Shown: positions 35,063 through 44,100, counted from the first letter of the stretch. The stretch: DNA of 64,000 nucleotides from Pseudomonas sp. PDNC002 (GCF_016919445.1 NZ_CP070356.1:3070001-3134000), one strand, 5' to 3'. Numbers and translations are program-made. The notes: generated by a model from the sequence alone, not told the origin.

Positions 35063-35671
35063 TCAGCGGCTGAAGCGGAACAGGTTGAATCCGCCGAATG
35101 GCTCCGGGACCAGCAGCACGAAGCCGTCGTAGGAATTGCGCACCACGCCGACCACGTCGCTCTCGCGCGCCGCCGCCTTTTCCAGGCCGCTGTAGCCGAC
35201 TTGCGGATCATCGTTGACCGAGGCGCCGCCGATGAACACCAGCTGCTTGTCGTCCAGGCGTTGCAGGTAGCCGCTGATGCGCTGCGAGCTGCTGGTCTTC
35301 TCCAGGAACAGGCCCTTGGGCGTCTGCCGCAGCGAACATTTGAAGTTCGGGTAGCCGTACAACGCTTTCGATTCGATCTGCACCGAGCGGCACTTCCAGT
35401 TGCCGGCGAGGGCGGCGTCGGTCAGCGGCTCCGGGTCTTCCAGCACGATGCGGTAAAGGTTCAGCGCCTCGTTGCGGGTGGTTTCGTCTTCGCTCTGCTG
35501 GAGCTGGTCGAGCAGTTGCTTGACCTGGGTGTCCAGGCTGGTCAGGCGCTGCTGGTCGGCGGCGTTGATCACGGCGGGCCAGGTCGGGGCGGTTTCTTCG
35601 GCGAAAGCCAGCGGGGAGAGCAGCAGGCCGGCAGCCAGCAGGGCGGCGGAGAGGGAGCAGCGTTTCGACAT
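35063..35671 (-). CDS. Exported DUF4893-like protein
   Basis: 202 aa. A clear signal peptide (SLSAALLAAGLLLSPLAFA) is cleaved near residue 24. The mature part has a helical N-terminal half and a beta-rich C-terminal half with a Cys pair (NWKCRSVQI, NFKCSLRQ) that could form a disulfide. It resembles DUF4893; function unknown. Start at 35671 gives MSKRCSLS; an ATG three codons upstream is possible. Confidence 0.65.
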   Translation of the reverse strand: MSKRCSLSAALLAAGLLLSPLAFAEETAPTWPAVINAADQQRLTSLDTQVKQLLDQLQQSEDETTRNEALNLYRIVLEDPEPLTDAALAGNWKCRSVQIESKALYGYPNFKCSLRQTPKGLFLEKTSSSQRISGYLQRLDDKQLVFIGGASVNDDPQVGYSGLEKAAARESDVVGVVRNSYDGFVLLVPEPFGGFNLFRFSR

Positions 35672-35696
35672 CGGAAGCATTCCATGCAGGATGATT

Positions 35697-35718
35697 GCCC
35701 GCGGCCCGTGCCGCGGGC
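35697..35718 (-). terminator. Strong hairpin after the AI-2E-family gene
   Basis: GCCCGCGGC-ccgt-GCCGCGGGC, a perfect 9-base stem with a 4-base loop, 12 bases past the stop of the minus-strand permease gene. No long T-tract follows, so the terminator call is moderate. Confidence 0.5.
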
Positions 35719-35730
35719 GCGGGCGCGGGG

Positions 35731-36840
35731 TCAGGAAATGGGTTGCTCGGGCGGTTCCACGGGCGCCGCGGTGGGCGCCTCACGCTCGTGTACCCAGGAC
35801 ATGAACAGCTCGTAGCCCAGGGCCAGCACCACCGGGCCGACGAACAGGCCGATGATGCCGTTGCTGAGCATGCCGCCCAGGGCGCCGATCAGGATCACCG
35901 CCATCGGCACCTTGCTGCCACGGCCGAACATCAGCGGCTTGAGCACGTTATCGGAGAGGCCGCCGGCCACCGTCCAGACGGTGAACAGGATGGCCACCAG
36001 CAGTGAGTCGTTGGTCATGAACACATAGGCGATCGCCGGCAGGGTGATCAGCACCACCGGCAACTGGGTGATGCCCAGCAGCAGTACGCCCAGGGCCAGC
36101 AGGCCGGCGCCGGGAATCCCCATGACGATGAAGCCCAGGCCCAGGATCAGGGTCTGGATGAAGGCCACGCCCACCACGCCCTGAGCCACCGCGCGGATGG
36201 TGCCGGTGCACAGCTCCGCCAGGCTGGGGCCGCGGTCCGGGCCGGAGATGCGGATGGCGATGTCGCAGGCGGTGCGACTGCCCAGCTTGCCGTAGGCCAT
36301 GATGATTCCGGCGATGATGAAGGCGGCGAGGAACTGCATCAGGCCCATGCCGACGCCGGCGGCCTGGCCGGCGACTTTCTTCGCCACGCCTTGCAGGTGC
36401 GGCGCCAGTTGGTGCGCCACGCCCATGAAGTCGGTGGCCACGCGCTGCCAGAAGGGATAGACGTACTGGCCGATCACCGGCCAGTGCTGCACCGAATCCG
36501 GCGGCAGCGGAATCTGCAGGGTGCGGTTCTGGATGGCGTGCACCAGGTCACGCACCGAATCGGCCATGGACAGCCCGATCACCACCACCGGCACCAGCAG
36601 GATCACCAGGCCCAGCACCACGATCAGGGTCGCCGCGCTGTTCGGCCGCTCGCCCAGCCAGCCGCTGAGCAACTGGTGCAGCGGGTAGAGGGTGATGGCG
36701 AGAATCACCGACCAGAGCATCAGGTCGAGGAAGGGATGGAAGATGCGGAAGCAGAAGAGCGCCAGTAAGAGAATCAGGCCGGCGCGGATCAGCACGTCGA
36801 GCAGATTGCGCGATAGCAGCTTTTCCGGAGAGGGCATCAT
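35731..36840 (-). CDS. AI-2E transporter-family permease
   Basis: 369 aa with about eight membrane segments in the arrangement typical of the PurR/PerM/YdiK family: two N-terminal segments, a large soluble loop (about 90-190), and further segments including GFIVMGIPGAGLLALGVLLLGI. Despite the family name, members have diverse roles and export of autoinducer-2 is proven for few. AAGGAG upstream of the paired ATGs sets the start. Confidence 0.83.
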   Translation of the reverse strand: MMPSPEKLLSRNLLDVLIRAGLILLLALFCFRIFHPFLDLMLWSVILAITLYPLHQLLSGWLGERPNSAATLIVVLGLVILLVPVVVIGLSMADSVRDLVHAIQNRTLQIPLPPDSVQHWPVIGQYVYPFWQRVATDFMGVAHQLAPHLQGVAKKVAGQAAGVGMGLMQFLAAFIIAGIIMAYGKLGSRTACDIAIRISGPDRGPSLAELCTGTIRAVAQGVVGVAFIQTLILGLGFIVMGIPGAGLLALGVLLLGITQLPVVLITLPAIAYVFMTNDSLLVAILFTVWTVAGGLSDNVLKPLMFGRGSKVPMAVILIGALGGMLSNGIIGLFVGPVVLALGYELFMSWVHEREAPTAAPVEPPEQPIS

Positions 36841-36983
36841 GGGGGTGCTCCTTGCAAGGGACCGCGGTTCGGTCCAGTCCTAACTATCGGCGGACTCTGC
36901 CCGAGTGCAAGGTGATCAGGCAATAAAGGATGTTCGGAATTGCGGAGGGCGTTGCGTGAAGCGGGGGGAGCGAAGAGCAGGCA

Positions 36984-37003
36984 GCCTGCCGTGAGCGGCA
37001 GGC
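36984..37003 (-). terminator. Hairpin after the small SutA-like gene
   Basis: GCCTGCCG-tgag-CGGCAGGC, an 8-base perfect stem, 13 bases past the stop of the minus-strand gene ending at 37017. No T-tract. Confidence 0.4.
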
Positions 37004-37016
37004 TTGCCCGAAGGAA

Positions 37017-37217
37017 TTACTTCTTGCCGAGCGTGATGTGGCGGCTCGGAGCGCCGTAGTTCTGACCGGTGACGCCCTTGGCGATCTGCTGGATCTCACC
37101 GCCGGACTTCAGGAAGGCGGCTACCTGGTCAGCCAGCGCTTCGCTGGTGGCGGTAGCGGCGGGGGCTTTGGGGGCGGCTTTCTGGCGGGTGGAGGGCTTC
37201 GTGGTCATATCTGCCAT
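37017..37217 (-). CDS. Small basic SutA-like protein
   Basis: 66 aa from the ATG at 37217 (63 aa if the ATG at 37208 is used). The first half is Lys/Ala/Thr-rich and disordered. The second half has VAAFLKSGGEIQQIAKGVTG, which resembles the FLxxGGxVxxI segment near the C-terminus of the RNA-polymerase-binding regulator SutA. The similarity is short and from memory, so a role in transcription is only a suggestion. Confidence 0.6.
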   Translation of the reverse strand: MADMTTKPSTRQKAAPKAPAATATSEALADQVAAFLKSGGEIQQIAKGVTGQNYGAPSRHITLGKK

Positions 37218-37361
37218 ACCTGTCTGCGCAAATTGGCCGCCCATTGTACATCAAACGAGCAGCTTTCGGGGTGACAATGGTACGAGCGGTTCCTTTCCAT
37301 CGCTCGACGTTCATCCGCGATGCTACCCTCTGCCGCCTGTCCCGGCCGTTTCGAGCCCACC

Positions 37362-39134
37362 ATGTCCCTGTTGTCGTCCCGCCAGCGCAATGCCCTGCGC
37401 CTTGCCCGTTCGTTCCTGGCGCCGTACCGCTGGCGTGCCGTCGGCGCGCTGCTGGCGCTGTTGTTCACCGCCGCCATCACCCTGTCGCTGGGGCAGGGCA
37501 TCCGCCTGCTGGTGGACCAGGGTTTCATCACCCAGTCCGAGCAGTTGCTGGGGCGCGCCATCGGTATCTTTTTCCTGCTCGTACTGTGCCTCGCGGTGGG
37601 CACGTTCGTGCGCTTCTACCTCGTGTCCTGGATCGGCGAGCGCTTCGTCGCCGACATCCGCCAGCGCGTGTTCGACCACCTGATCGAGCTGCATCCGGGT
37701 TTCTACGAGAACAACCGTGCCTCGGAAATCCAGTCGCGCCTGACCGCCGACACCACGCTGCTGCAGTCTGTGATCGGCTCCTCGCTGTCCATGGCGCTGC
37801 GCAACGTGCTGATGCTGCTGGGCGGGGTGATCCTGATGTTCTTCACCAACGCCAAGCTGACCAGCATCGTGGTCGCCTCGCTGCCGCTGGTGATCGCGCC
37901 GATCCTGCTGTTCGGTCGCCGCGTGCGCAGCCTGTCGCGGCTCAGCCAGGATCGTGTCGCCGATGTCGGCAGTTATGTCGGCGAGTCCCTCGGCCAGATC
38001 AAGACGGTACAGGCCTACAACCACCAGGCGCAGGACCGCGCGCGTTTCGGCCGCACGGTGGAAGACGCCTTCGACACCGCGCGCAAGCGCATCATGCAGC
38101 GCTCCTGGCTGGTCAGCGTGGTGATCCTGCTGGTGCTCGGCGCCGTCGGCGTGATGCTCTGGGTCGGCGGCATGGATGTGATCGCCGGCCGCATCAGCCC
38201 CGGCGACCTGGCCGCCTTCGTGTTCTACAGCCTGATCGTCGGCATGGCCTTCGGCACCCTGAGCGAGGTGATTGGCGAGTTGCAGCGGGCGGCGGGCGCC
38301 GCCGAGCGTATCGCCGAACTGCTCAGGGCGCGCAGTGAGATCCACGCCCCGGCCAGCGACCTGCTGCAGTTGCCCGAGCGTATCGCCGGCAGTATTGCGT
38401 TGCAGGGCGTGCGCTTCGCCTATCCGTCGCGCCCGGACCAGTGGGCCATCGACGGCATCGATCTGCGCGTGGCGCCGGGCGAGACCCTCGCGCTGGTCGG
38501 CCCCTCCGGCGCCGGCAAATCCACGCTGTTCGACCTGCTGCTGCGCTTTTACGACCCGCAGGAGGGCAGCATCCTCATCGACGGTCAGCCGATCTCCCGG
38601 CTCGACCCCGCTGACCTGCGCCGCAGCTTTGCACTGGTCTCGCAGAACCCGGCGCTGTTCTTCGGCACCGTGGAGGAAAACATCCGCTACGGACGCCCCG
38701 GCGCCAGTGACGCCGAGGTAGAGGCCGCTGCCCGGGCGGCCCACGCTCACGAATTCATCCTGCGCCTGCCCCAGGGTTACCAGACGCACCTGGGCGAGAG
38801 CGGCATGGGCTTGTCCGGCGGCCAGCGCCAGCGCCTGGCGATTGCCCGTGCGCTGCTGGTGGATGCGCCTATCCTGTTGCTCGACGAAGCCACCAGCGCG
38901 CTGGATGCCGAGAGTGAACACCTTATCCAGCAGGCGCTGCCGGGACTGATGAGCGGCCGCACCACGCTGGTGATCGCCCACCGCCTGGCCACCGTGCTCA
39001 ACGCCGACCGCATCGCGGTCATCGAGCACGGTCGTCTGGTGGCACTGGGGCGGCACGCCGAACTGGTGGTCAGCAACCCGCTGTACGCGCGGCTGGCCGA
39101 GCTCCAGTTCGGCCAGGCAGAACACAACCTGTAG
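37362..39134 (+). CDS. ABC exporter, fused permease and ATPase (MsbA/ABCB type)
   Basis: 590 aa. Six membrane segments in about 25-310, then an ATP-binding domain with P-loop GPSGAGKST, Q-loop SQNPALFF, signature LSGGQRQRLAIARALL, and LLLDEATSALD. Homodimeric exporters of this type move lipids or drugs. The start at 37362 gives MSLLSSRQRN. The stop codon TAG (39132-39134) is part of the REP element that begins at 39131. Confidence 0.92.
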   Translation: MSLLSSRQRNALRLARSFLAPYRWRAVGALLALLFTAAITLSLGQGIRLLVDQGFITQSEQLLGRAIGIFFLLVLCLAVGTFVRFYLVSWIGERFVADIRQRVFDHLIELHPGFYENNRASEIQSRLTADTTLLQSVIGSSLSMALRNVLMLLGGVILMFFTNAKLTSIVVASLPLVIAPILLFGRRVRSLSRLSQDRVADVGSYVGESLGQIKTVQAYNHQAQDRARFGRTVEDAFDTARKRIMQRSWLVSVVILLVLGAVGVMLWVGGMDVIAGRISPGDLAAFVFYSLIVGMAFGTLSEVIGELQRAAGAAERIAELLRARSEIHAPASDLLQLPERIAGSIALQGVRFAYPSRPDQWAIDGIDLRVAPGETLALVGPSGAGKSTLFDLLLRFYDPQEGSILIDGQPISRLDPADLRRSFALVSQNPALFFGTVEENIRYGRPGASDAEVEAAARAAHAHEFILRLPQGYQTHLGESGMGLSGGQRQRLAIARALLVDAPILLLDEATSALDAESEHLIQQALPGLMSGRTTLVIAHRLATVLNADRIAVIEHGRLVALGRHAELVVSNPLYARLAELQFGQAEHNL

Positions 39135-39223
39135 GAGCGGAGCTTCTCCGCGAAATCCCGGCGCAGCCGGGACGGATCACCAGCCGGCCTGGCGGCCGGA
39201 TCGCGGATAAGATCCGCTCCTAC
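39131..39223. repeat. REP element pair after the ABC exporter
   Basis: GTAGGAGCGGAGCTTCTCCG at the left and GGATAAGATCCGCTCCTAC at the right face each other around a GC-rich middle with its own small inverted repeats (GCCGGCCTGGCGGCCGG). The leading GTAG supplies the exporter's stop codon. Confidence 0.85.
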
Positions 39224-39301
39224 GGGTACATCCGGCAACCGGCGGCAGCCATCGGGCGCCAATGCGCGTAGAATGCCCGCCCCGTTCACGAGGTAAGCGT
39301 C

Positions 39302-40138
39302 ATGGCAGTCATAGGTCGGTTCAATTCGTTGCAGGTGGCCAAGCACACCGATTTCGGTCTCTACCTGGATGGCGAAAGCCACGGCGAAATCCTGCTGCCC
39401 AAGCGCTACGTGCCGAAGAACGAACCCACCGAAGTGGGCGACTGGCTGAACGTCTTCATCTACCTCGACAGTGAAGACCGCCTGATCGCCACCACCCAGA
39501 AGCCCAAGGTGCAGGTCGGCGGCTTCGCCAGCCTGAAGGTGGTGGAGGTCAACCGTATCGGCCTGTTCCTCGACTGGGGCCTGCCCAAGGACCTGCTGCT
39601 GCCGCACTCCGAAGAGAAGCGCCCGCTGCAGGTCGGCGACTACTGCGTGGTCTACGTCTACCTCGACGAACGCAGCCGCCGCATCACCGCCACCGCGCGC
39701 CTGGACCGCTACCTGGACAACACCCCGGCCAACTACAAGGCCGGCCAGGAAGTCGACCTGCTGGTCGTCGAGCGCACCGACCTGGGCTACAAGGCGATCA
39801 TCGAAGGCAAGCACTGGGGCCTGATCCACAAGAACGAAGCGTTCAAGTTCCTGCGCGGCGGCCTGCGCGAGAAGGGCTACATCAAGGAAATGCGCGCCGA
39901 CGGCAAGATCAGCCTGAGCCTGCAGCCGGCCGGCGCCGGTCTGTCGGACGCCCTGAGCGAGAAGGTCCTCCAGGCTCTACGCGATGCCGGCGGCACGCTG
40001 GCGATCAGCGACAAGAGCCCGCCGGAAGTCATCGCCCAGCAGTTCGGCGTCAGCAAGGGCAACTTCAAGAAGGCTATCGGCGGCCTGTTCAAGCAGGGTC
40101 TGATCGTCATCCACGACGACCGTATCGAACTCGCCTGA
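39302..40138 (+). CDS. S1 RNA-binding protein, CvfB family
   Basis: 278 aa. Three S1-like OB folds (about 1-62, 66-135 with NRIGLFLDWGLPKDLLLP, and 140-215 with KHWGLIHKNEAF) are followed by a C-terminal winged-helix segment (SPPEVIAQQFGVSKGNFKKAIGG, in part IAQQFGVSKGNFKKA). This is the layout of CvfB/YitL, RNA-binding proteins tied to virulence factor expression in Staphylococcus. Role in Pseudomonas unknown. Confidence 0.88.
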   Translation: MAVIGRFNSLQVAKHTDFGLYLDGESHGEILLPKRYVPKNEPTEVGDWLNVFIYLDSEDRLIATTQKPKVQVGGFASLKVVEVNRIGLFLDWGLPKDLLLPHSEEKRPLQVGDYCVVYVYLDERSRRITATARLDRYLDNTPANYKAGQEVDLLVVERTDLGYKAIIEGKHWGLIHKNEAFKFLRGGLREKGYIKEMRADGKISLSLQPAGAGLSDALSEKVLQALRDAGGTLAISDKSPPEVIAQQFGVSKGNFKKAIGGLFKQGLIVIHDDRIELA

Positions 40139-40140
40139 GC

Positions 40141-40554
40141 CTACCCGCGCCCGCGCACGATGGATTCGGCCACCGCGCAACGCGGTTCGGCCGGCGCCAG
40201 CGAGGCCATGCGCTGCAGGTCCACCGGGGTTCCCGGCTCGGCGCGCAGCTGACGGCGCAGATCGTCGAATATCCGGTCATGTTCCTTGCGAAAGCGCAGC
40301 ACCGGCCCGCGGCAAACCCGCAGGCCGTGGCGGCGCAGGATGCGCGTGGCGCTGCCGGCGAAATTGAAGGCGATGTCGCCGGGCAGCTCGAAACCATCGC
40401 TGAACGGCTGGCCATCGATCTCGCCGTCCAGTTCGAACGTCACCGTCGCATCGCGACTGGCGGCATTTTCCACGGCATAGCGCATGCGAATCCGGTACTG
40501 CTGGCGATCGAGGCCGGCGGTGGAGTGGATGGTGACCTGAGCGGGGGCGGCCAT
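40141..40554 (-). CDS. DUF5064-like protein
   Basis: 137 aa soluble protein. A beta-rich first half (TVTFELDGEIDGQPFSDGFEL) is followed by a helical half (RFRKEHDRIFDDLRRQL). The pattern resembles the Pseudomonas DUF5064 family as I recall it. A strong GAGGAGG ribosome site precedes the ATG. It lies 56 bases past the stop of the ArcD-like gene on the same strand. Function unknown. Confidence 0.65.
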   Translation of the reverse strand: MAAPAQVTIHSTAGLDRQQYRIRMRYAVENAASRDATVTFELDGEIDGQPFSDGFELPGDIAFNFAGSATRILRRHGLRVCRGPVLRFRKEHDRIFDDLRRQLRAEPGTPVDLQRMASLAPAEPRCAVAESIVRGRG

Positions 40555-40574
40555 TTTTCCTCCTCAAGGTAGAA

Positions 40575-40596
40575 GCCCGCGACCGGGGCCGCGGGC
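40575..40596 (-). terminator. Hairpin after the ArcD-like gene
   Basis: GCCCGCG-accggggc-CGCGGGC, a perfect 7-base stem with an 8-base loop, 14 bases past the antiporter stop and before the DUF5064-like ribosome site. On the minus strand a short T-rich stretch (TTCTACCTT) follows. Confidence 0.45.
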
Positions 40597-40610
40597 AGTG
40601 GATAGCGGAC

Positions 40611-42041
40611 TCAGAGGCTCAGTTGGCCGGAGTAGAGACCGTAGCCGGCGCCGAGCGTCGCGGCCAGCAGGACGGCGAAGATCACCCATTCGACCTTGCT
40701 GAATACCGGCTCGCCGCGCTCGCGCTTGGCCATCACGAACAGCACCACGCCCGGCGTGTAGAGCAGTGCGGAGAGCAGCAGGTGATCCATGCCGCCGGCG
40801 TACACCAGCCACACGCTGTAGAGCAGGGCGATGGCGCCGATCACCAGGTCCTTGCGCCGGGCCCGCAACAGGCCTTCGTAGCCTTCGCCGCGCAGGCTCA
40901 GCAGCACCGCGTAGCCAGCGGAGAACAGGTAGGGCAGCAGGGCCATGGAGGCGGCCAGGTACACCAGGCTGGTGTAAGTGCTGGCGGCGAACAGGGTGAC
41001 GATCAGGAATACCTGTACCGTGGCGTTGCTCATCCACAGCGCGTTGACCGGCACGTCATTGGCGGTCGCGCGGGCCAGGAACTTCGGCATCGTGTGGTCC
41101 TGGGCGGCGGCGAACATGATCTCCGCGCTCAGCAGCACCCACGCCAGCAGCGCGCCGAACAGCGAGACGACCAGCCCGGCGATGATCAGCACGGCGCCCC
41201 AGTGGCCGACCACGTGCTCCAGCACATAGGCCATGGACGGGTTGGGCAGGCCGGCCAGTTGCGCCTGGTTCATCATGCCCATGGACAGCACGTTCACCAG
41301 CACCAGCAGGGCCATCACCGAGACGAAGCCGATCACCGTGGCGGTGCCGACGTCGGAGCGCTTCTTCGCGTGCCCGGAGTACAGGTTGGCACCCTCGATG
41401 CCGATGAACACCCAGACGGTGATCAGCATCATGTTGCGCACCTGGCTCATGACGCTGTCGAAGTCGACGTGGCCGTGGCCCCAGAAGTCGGCGGTGAACA
41501 GGTCCATGTCGAACGCCACCAGGCCGATCAGGATGAACAGCACGATGGGCACGACCTTGGCCACCGTGGTGATCTGGTTGATGAACGCAGCCTGCTTGAT
41601 GCCGCGCAGGATCAGGAAGTGCAGGCCCCACAGCAGCAGCGACGCGCAGACCACGGCGATCACCGTGTTGCCTTCGCCGAACACCGGGAAGAAGTAGCCC
41701 AGCGCACTGAAGATCAGCACGAAGTAGCTGACGTTGCCGAGCATCGAGCTGAGCCAGTAGCCCCAGGCCGAGTTGAAGCCGATGTAGTCGCCAAATCCGG
41801 CCTTGGCGTAGGCGTAGACGCCGGCATCGAGTTCCGGTTTGCGGTTGGACAGGCTCTGGAAGACGAAGGCGAGCATCAGCATGCCGATGCCACTGATCGC
41901 CCAGCCGATGAGGACGGCGCCGGGGCTGGCGCTTTTCGCAACGTTCTGCGGCAGCGAGAAGATACCGCCGCCGATCATGGAGCCGACCACCAGGGCGGTG
42001 AGCGCGGCCAAGCCGAGTTTCTGGTTGGGCGATGTGGGCAT
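40611..42041 (-). CDS. ArcD-like amino acid antiporter (APA family)
   Basis: 476 aa with about 12-13 membrane segments. GSMIGGGIFSLPQNVAKSASPG at the start, YWLSSMLGNVSYFVLIFSALGYFFPVFGEGNT, and VWVFIGIEGANLYS are close to the arginine/ornithine antiporter ArcD of P. aeruginosa. The arcABC genes are not next to it here, so it may be an ArcD paralogue or serve another basic amino acid or polyamine pair. A possible ANR box lies 62-75 bases upstream, which would fit anaerobic control. Confidence 0.85.
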   Translation of the reverse strand: MPTSPNQKLGLAALTALVVGSMIGGGIFSLPQNVAKSASPGAVLIGWAISGIGMLMLAFVFQSLSNRKPELDAGVYAYAKAGFGDYIGFNSAWGYWLSSMLGNVSYFVLIFSALGYFFPVFGEGNTVIAVVCASLLLWGLHFLILRGIKQAAFINQITTVAKVVPIVLFILIGLVAFDMDLFTADFWGHGHVDFDSVMSQVRNMMLITVWVFIGIEGANLYSGHAKKRSDVGTATVIGFVSVMALLVLVNVLSMGMMNQAQLAGLPNPSMAYVLEHVVGHWGAVLIIAGLVVSLFGALLAWVLLSAEIMFAAAQDHTMPKFLARATANDVPVNALWMSNATVQVFLIVTLFAASTYTSLVYLAASMALLPYLFSAGYAVLLSLRGEGYEGLLRARRKDLVIGAIALLYSVWLVYAGGMDHLLLSALLYTPGVVLFVMAKRERGEPVFSKVEWVIFAVLLAATLGAGYGLYSGQLSL

Positions 42042-42102
42042 TTCCCAGCCTCCTGAAAGTGAGTGGACTCGGATATTTTCGAATCCGCCCGGAGGCGCTC
42101 GG

Positions 42103-42116
42103 CTGACTTATATCAA
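42103..42116 (-). promoter_or_regulatory. Possible ANR/Dnr box upstream of the ArcD-like gene
   Basis: On the minus strand TTGAT-ATAA-GTCAG; the ANR/FNR consensus is TTGAT-N4-ATCAA. The first half is perfect and the second matches at three of five bases. Its centre would be near -41 for a start at about 42068, with an AT-rich stretch (AAATAT) in the -10 region. Confidence 0.4.
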
Positions 42117-42232
42117 TAGCAAGCTAATGGTTTCTGAACCTGGCCTGAACCGTGCCCGTGCAGTGTGCTGCGGGCCGCAACTCGCATGCCACGGGTCGTT
42201 CGAGCCATGGGCAAGAGCGGGCCGTATCGCCG

Positions 42233-42787
42233 CTACATCATGTGGCGGAAGCGATTCCAGGCCTGTTCCATCGAAAGCCACCAGGCCGGCGTGGCGTTGC
42301 CGAAGCCGGCGATCTCCAGGCGCGGGTGATGGCGCACCACCATGTCCAGCACCGGTTCCTGGTCAGGCTTCACGTCGACGAAGAAGACATGCCGGCCGGC
42401 ATTCAGGTTGGATTCGAAGCGGCGCACATCGGCGCTGGGACGCTGCAGGCCGAAGAAGCTGCTTTCCCACAGGCTGAAGCCGCCCAGGACCAGGGCGAGG
42501 AAGACAATGGGCACCCAGCCCGCGGCCGTCTGCGTCCAGCCGCTCAGGTAGCCGGCGACCAGTACCAGCACTGCCAGGGAGACGCCGATCAGCGCGCCGA
42601 TCTTGCCCCAGTGCACCACGTCCTTCTTCAGCATCGAAGGCACTTCGTGCAGGCGGTGTTCTTCCAGTTCCGCATCGCTGTCGCTGAGCACATGCATCTG
42701 CTCGATGCCGATTCCGCTGTCGCTGAGCTCCTGCTCGACCTGTTCCAGGTCGTCCAGGTTGTCGCTGATGTAGTAATGCCGGTTCAT
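42233..42787 (-). CDS. Membrane protein of unknown function
   Basis: 184 aa. A soluble N-terminal ACT/ferredoxin-like segment (YYISDNLDDLEQVEQELSDSGI) precedes two membrane segments (about 64-82 and 89-107), then a soluble C-terminal half. The arrangement suggests a cytosolic sensor domain on a membrane anchor. No catalytic motif. Common in Pseudomonas as an uncharacterised protein. It diverges from def. Confidence 0.65.
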   Translation of the reverse strand: MNRHYYISDNLDDLEQVEQELSDSGIGIEQMHVLSDSDAELEEHRLHEVPSMLKKDVVHWGKIGALIGVSLAVLVLVAGYLSGWTQTAAGWVPIVFLALVLGGFSLWESSFFGLQRPSADVRRFESNLNAGRHVFFVDVKPDQEPVLDMVVRHHPRLEIAGFGNATPAWWLSMEQAWNRFRHMM

Positions 42788-43025
42788 GACGAACCTCCCG
42801 CCCCCGGAATGAAAGGTCCCCCCAGGGTTCGACCGCCATCTGCCGTGAAATTCGGCAAATATCCGTCGTTCGATGGTTGTCGTCGCAGATCAGTCTAACA
42901 CCGCGGCGCTGCGGGCTTCGCAGCGCTGCCCGGCGGTCGCGGGCTTGCCAGGCCGGTCGTGGGGGCAGAGGATGCAGCTCTCATTGGAAGCATGCCGCTT
43001 TCACTCAATGGCGAACGAGGCCGAG

Positions 43026-43565
43026 ATGATCCGCGAGATTCTCAAGATGGGCGACGAGCGCCTGCTGCGCATTGCTCCGCCGGTACCTGACTCGATGATC
43101 GGCAGCGCCGAGCTGCAGCAACTGATCGACGACATGTTCGAGACCATGCACCACGTCGGCGGCGTCGGCCTGGCCGCGCCGCAGATCGGCGTGGACCTGC
43201 AATTGGTGATCTTCGGTTTCGAGCGCAGCGAACGCTACCCGGACGCGCCGGCGGTGCCGCCGACGATCCTGCTCAACCCGGTGATCACGCCGATTGGCGA
43301 CGAGCTGGAGGAGGGTTGGGAAGGTTGCCTGTCGGTGCCCGGCCTGCGCGGCGTGGTGAACCGCTACCGGAGTATCCGCTACAAGGGCGTCGATCCGCAG
43401 GGGCAACCCATCGACCGCACCGTCGAGGGCTTTCATGCCCGTGTGGTACAGCATGAGTGCGATCACCTGATCGGCCGCCTGTATCCCTCGCGCATCACCG
43501 ACTTCAGCAAGTTCGGCTTCACCGAAGTGCTATTCCCCGGCCTGGACCCCAGCGCGGACGACTGA
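43026..43565 (+). CDS. def: Peptide deformylase
   Basis: 179 aa. The three deformylase motifs are present: [18 protein letters not shown] and HECDHL (metal ligands Cys and two His, plus catalytic Glu). It removes the formyl group from nascent N-terminal methionine. ACGAGG at 43015-43020 sets the ATG at 43026; ATG 43008 upstream is less likely. It is not beside fmt, so this is probably the second deformylase of the genome (Def2). Confidence 0.95.
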   Translation: MIREILKMGDERLLRIAPPVPDSMIGSAELQQLIDDMFETMHHVGGVGLAAPQIGVDLQLVIFGFERSERYPDAPAVPPTILLNPVITPIGDELEEGWEGCLSVPGLRGVVNRYRSIRYKGVDPQGQPIDRTVEGFHARVVQHECDHLIGRLYPSRITDFSKFGFTEVLFPGLDPSADD

Positions 43566-43620
43566 CGCCGGCCGAGCCTGTGTCTCCTGGGGCAAGGGGC
43601 GAGCATCCGAGGTTGGCTTG

Positions 43621-43772
43621 TCGCAGGAGCAACTGTCTTCTGCAGGGAAGTCCGTACCGATGCATTCCCTCACCTTCAAGGAGAGGGCGCAGCCCGAGCC
43701 GACTGACACGATGGTTTCATCCTGCACCGAACGATCCCCTCTCCCCCTGGGAGAGGGTTAGGGTGAGGGCTG
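43621..43772 (+). repeat. Dispersed repeat, copy 2
   Basis: Begins CAGGAGCAACTGTCTTCTGC and ends CCCCTGGGAGAGGGTTAGGG then TGAGGGC. Inner CATCCTGCACCGAACGATCC matches copies 1 and 3. The hairpin CCCTCTCCC/GGGAGAGGG is at the right end. Confidence 0.82.
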
Positions 43773-43793
43773 CCCCAGGCACAGAGCTATCCC

Positions 43794-43862
43794 GTAGGAG
43801 CGGACCTTGTCCGCGAAGGGTGAGCCGCGCGCAAGAGCATCGCGGAGAAGCTCCGCTCCTAC
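43794..43862. repeat. REP element pair
   Basis: GTAGGAGCGGACCTTGTCCG at the left faces CGGAGAAGCTCCGCTCCTAC at the right, over a short 30-base middle. It lies 21 bases after the dispersed repeat, an arrangement also seen at 49.8 kb. Confidence 0.85.
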
Positions 43863-43968
43863 AAATGGGGTTCGTGCCAGTGATCCGCGTGGGATGAGCC
43901 GGGCGATAGGCGCTGAGATGCGCGGACAGCCCCTGACCGAGGCCATCCGCAAGGGGAGGGGCGAGCCC

Positions 43969-44100
43969 TCAGGATGGAGATTGCTGCGCAGAGCCCAGCA
44001 GCGTCTTGCCGGTTTTCTTCTGCCGCTTGGCCATGCGCTTTTCGTGCGCGGTTTTCAGTGGCTTCTTCTTCGCTTGCTTCTTCGCGTCGAGACCTTTCAT
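43969..44100 (-). CDS. Very small lysine-rich protein
   Basis: 43 aa, 14 of them lysine: begins MKGLDAKKQAKKKPLKTAHE and ends GSAQQSPS. GGAGG seven bases before the ATG is an excellent ribosome site, and the codon use fits the neighbours. No membrane segment or known domain. The strong charge suggests nucleic-acid or ribosome binding, but this is a guess. Confidence 0.6.
   Translation of the reverse strand: MKGLDAKKQAKKKPLKTAHEKRMAKRQKKTGKTLLGSAQQSPS

Larger units (their letters stand above)
43566..43968. other. Intergenic region with dispersed repeat and REP pair
   Basis: 403 bases between def and a small basic protein gene. It holds repeat copy 2 (43621-43772) and a REP pair (43794-43862) separated by 21 bases. 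No gene is visible. Confidence 0.8.
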
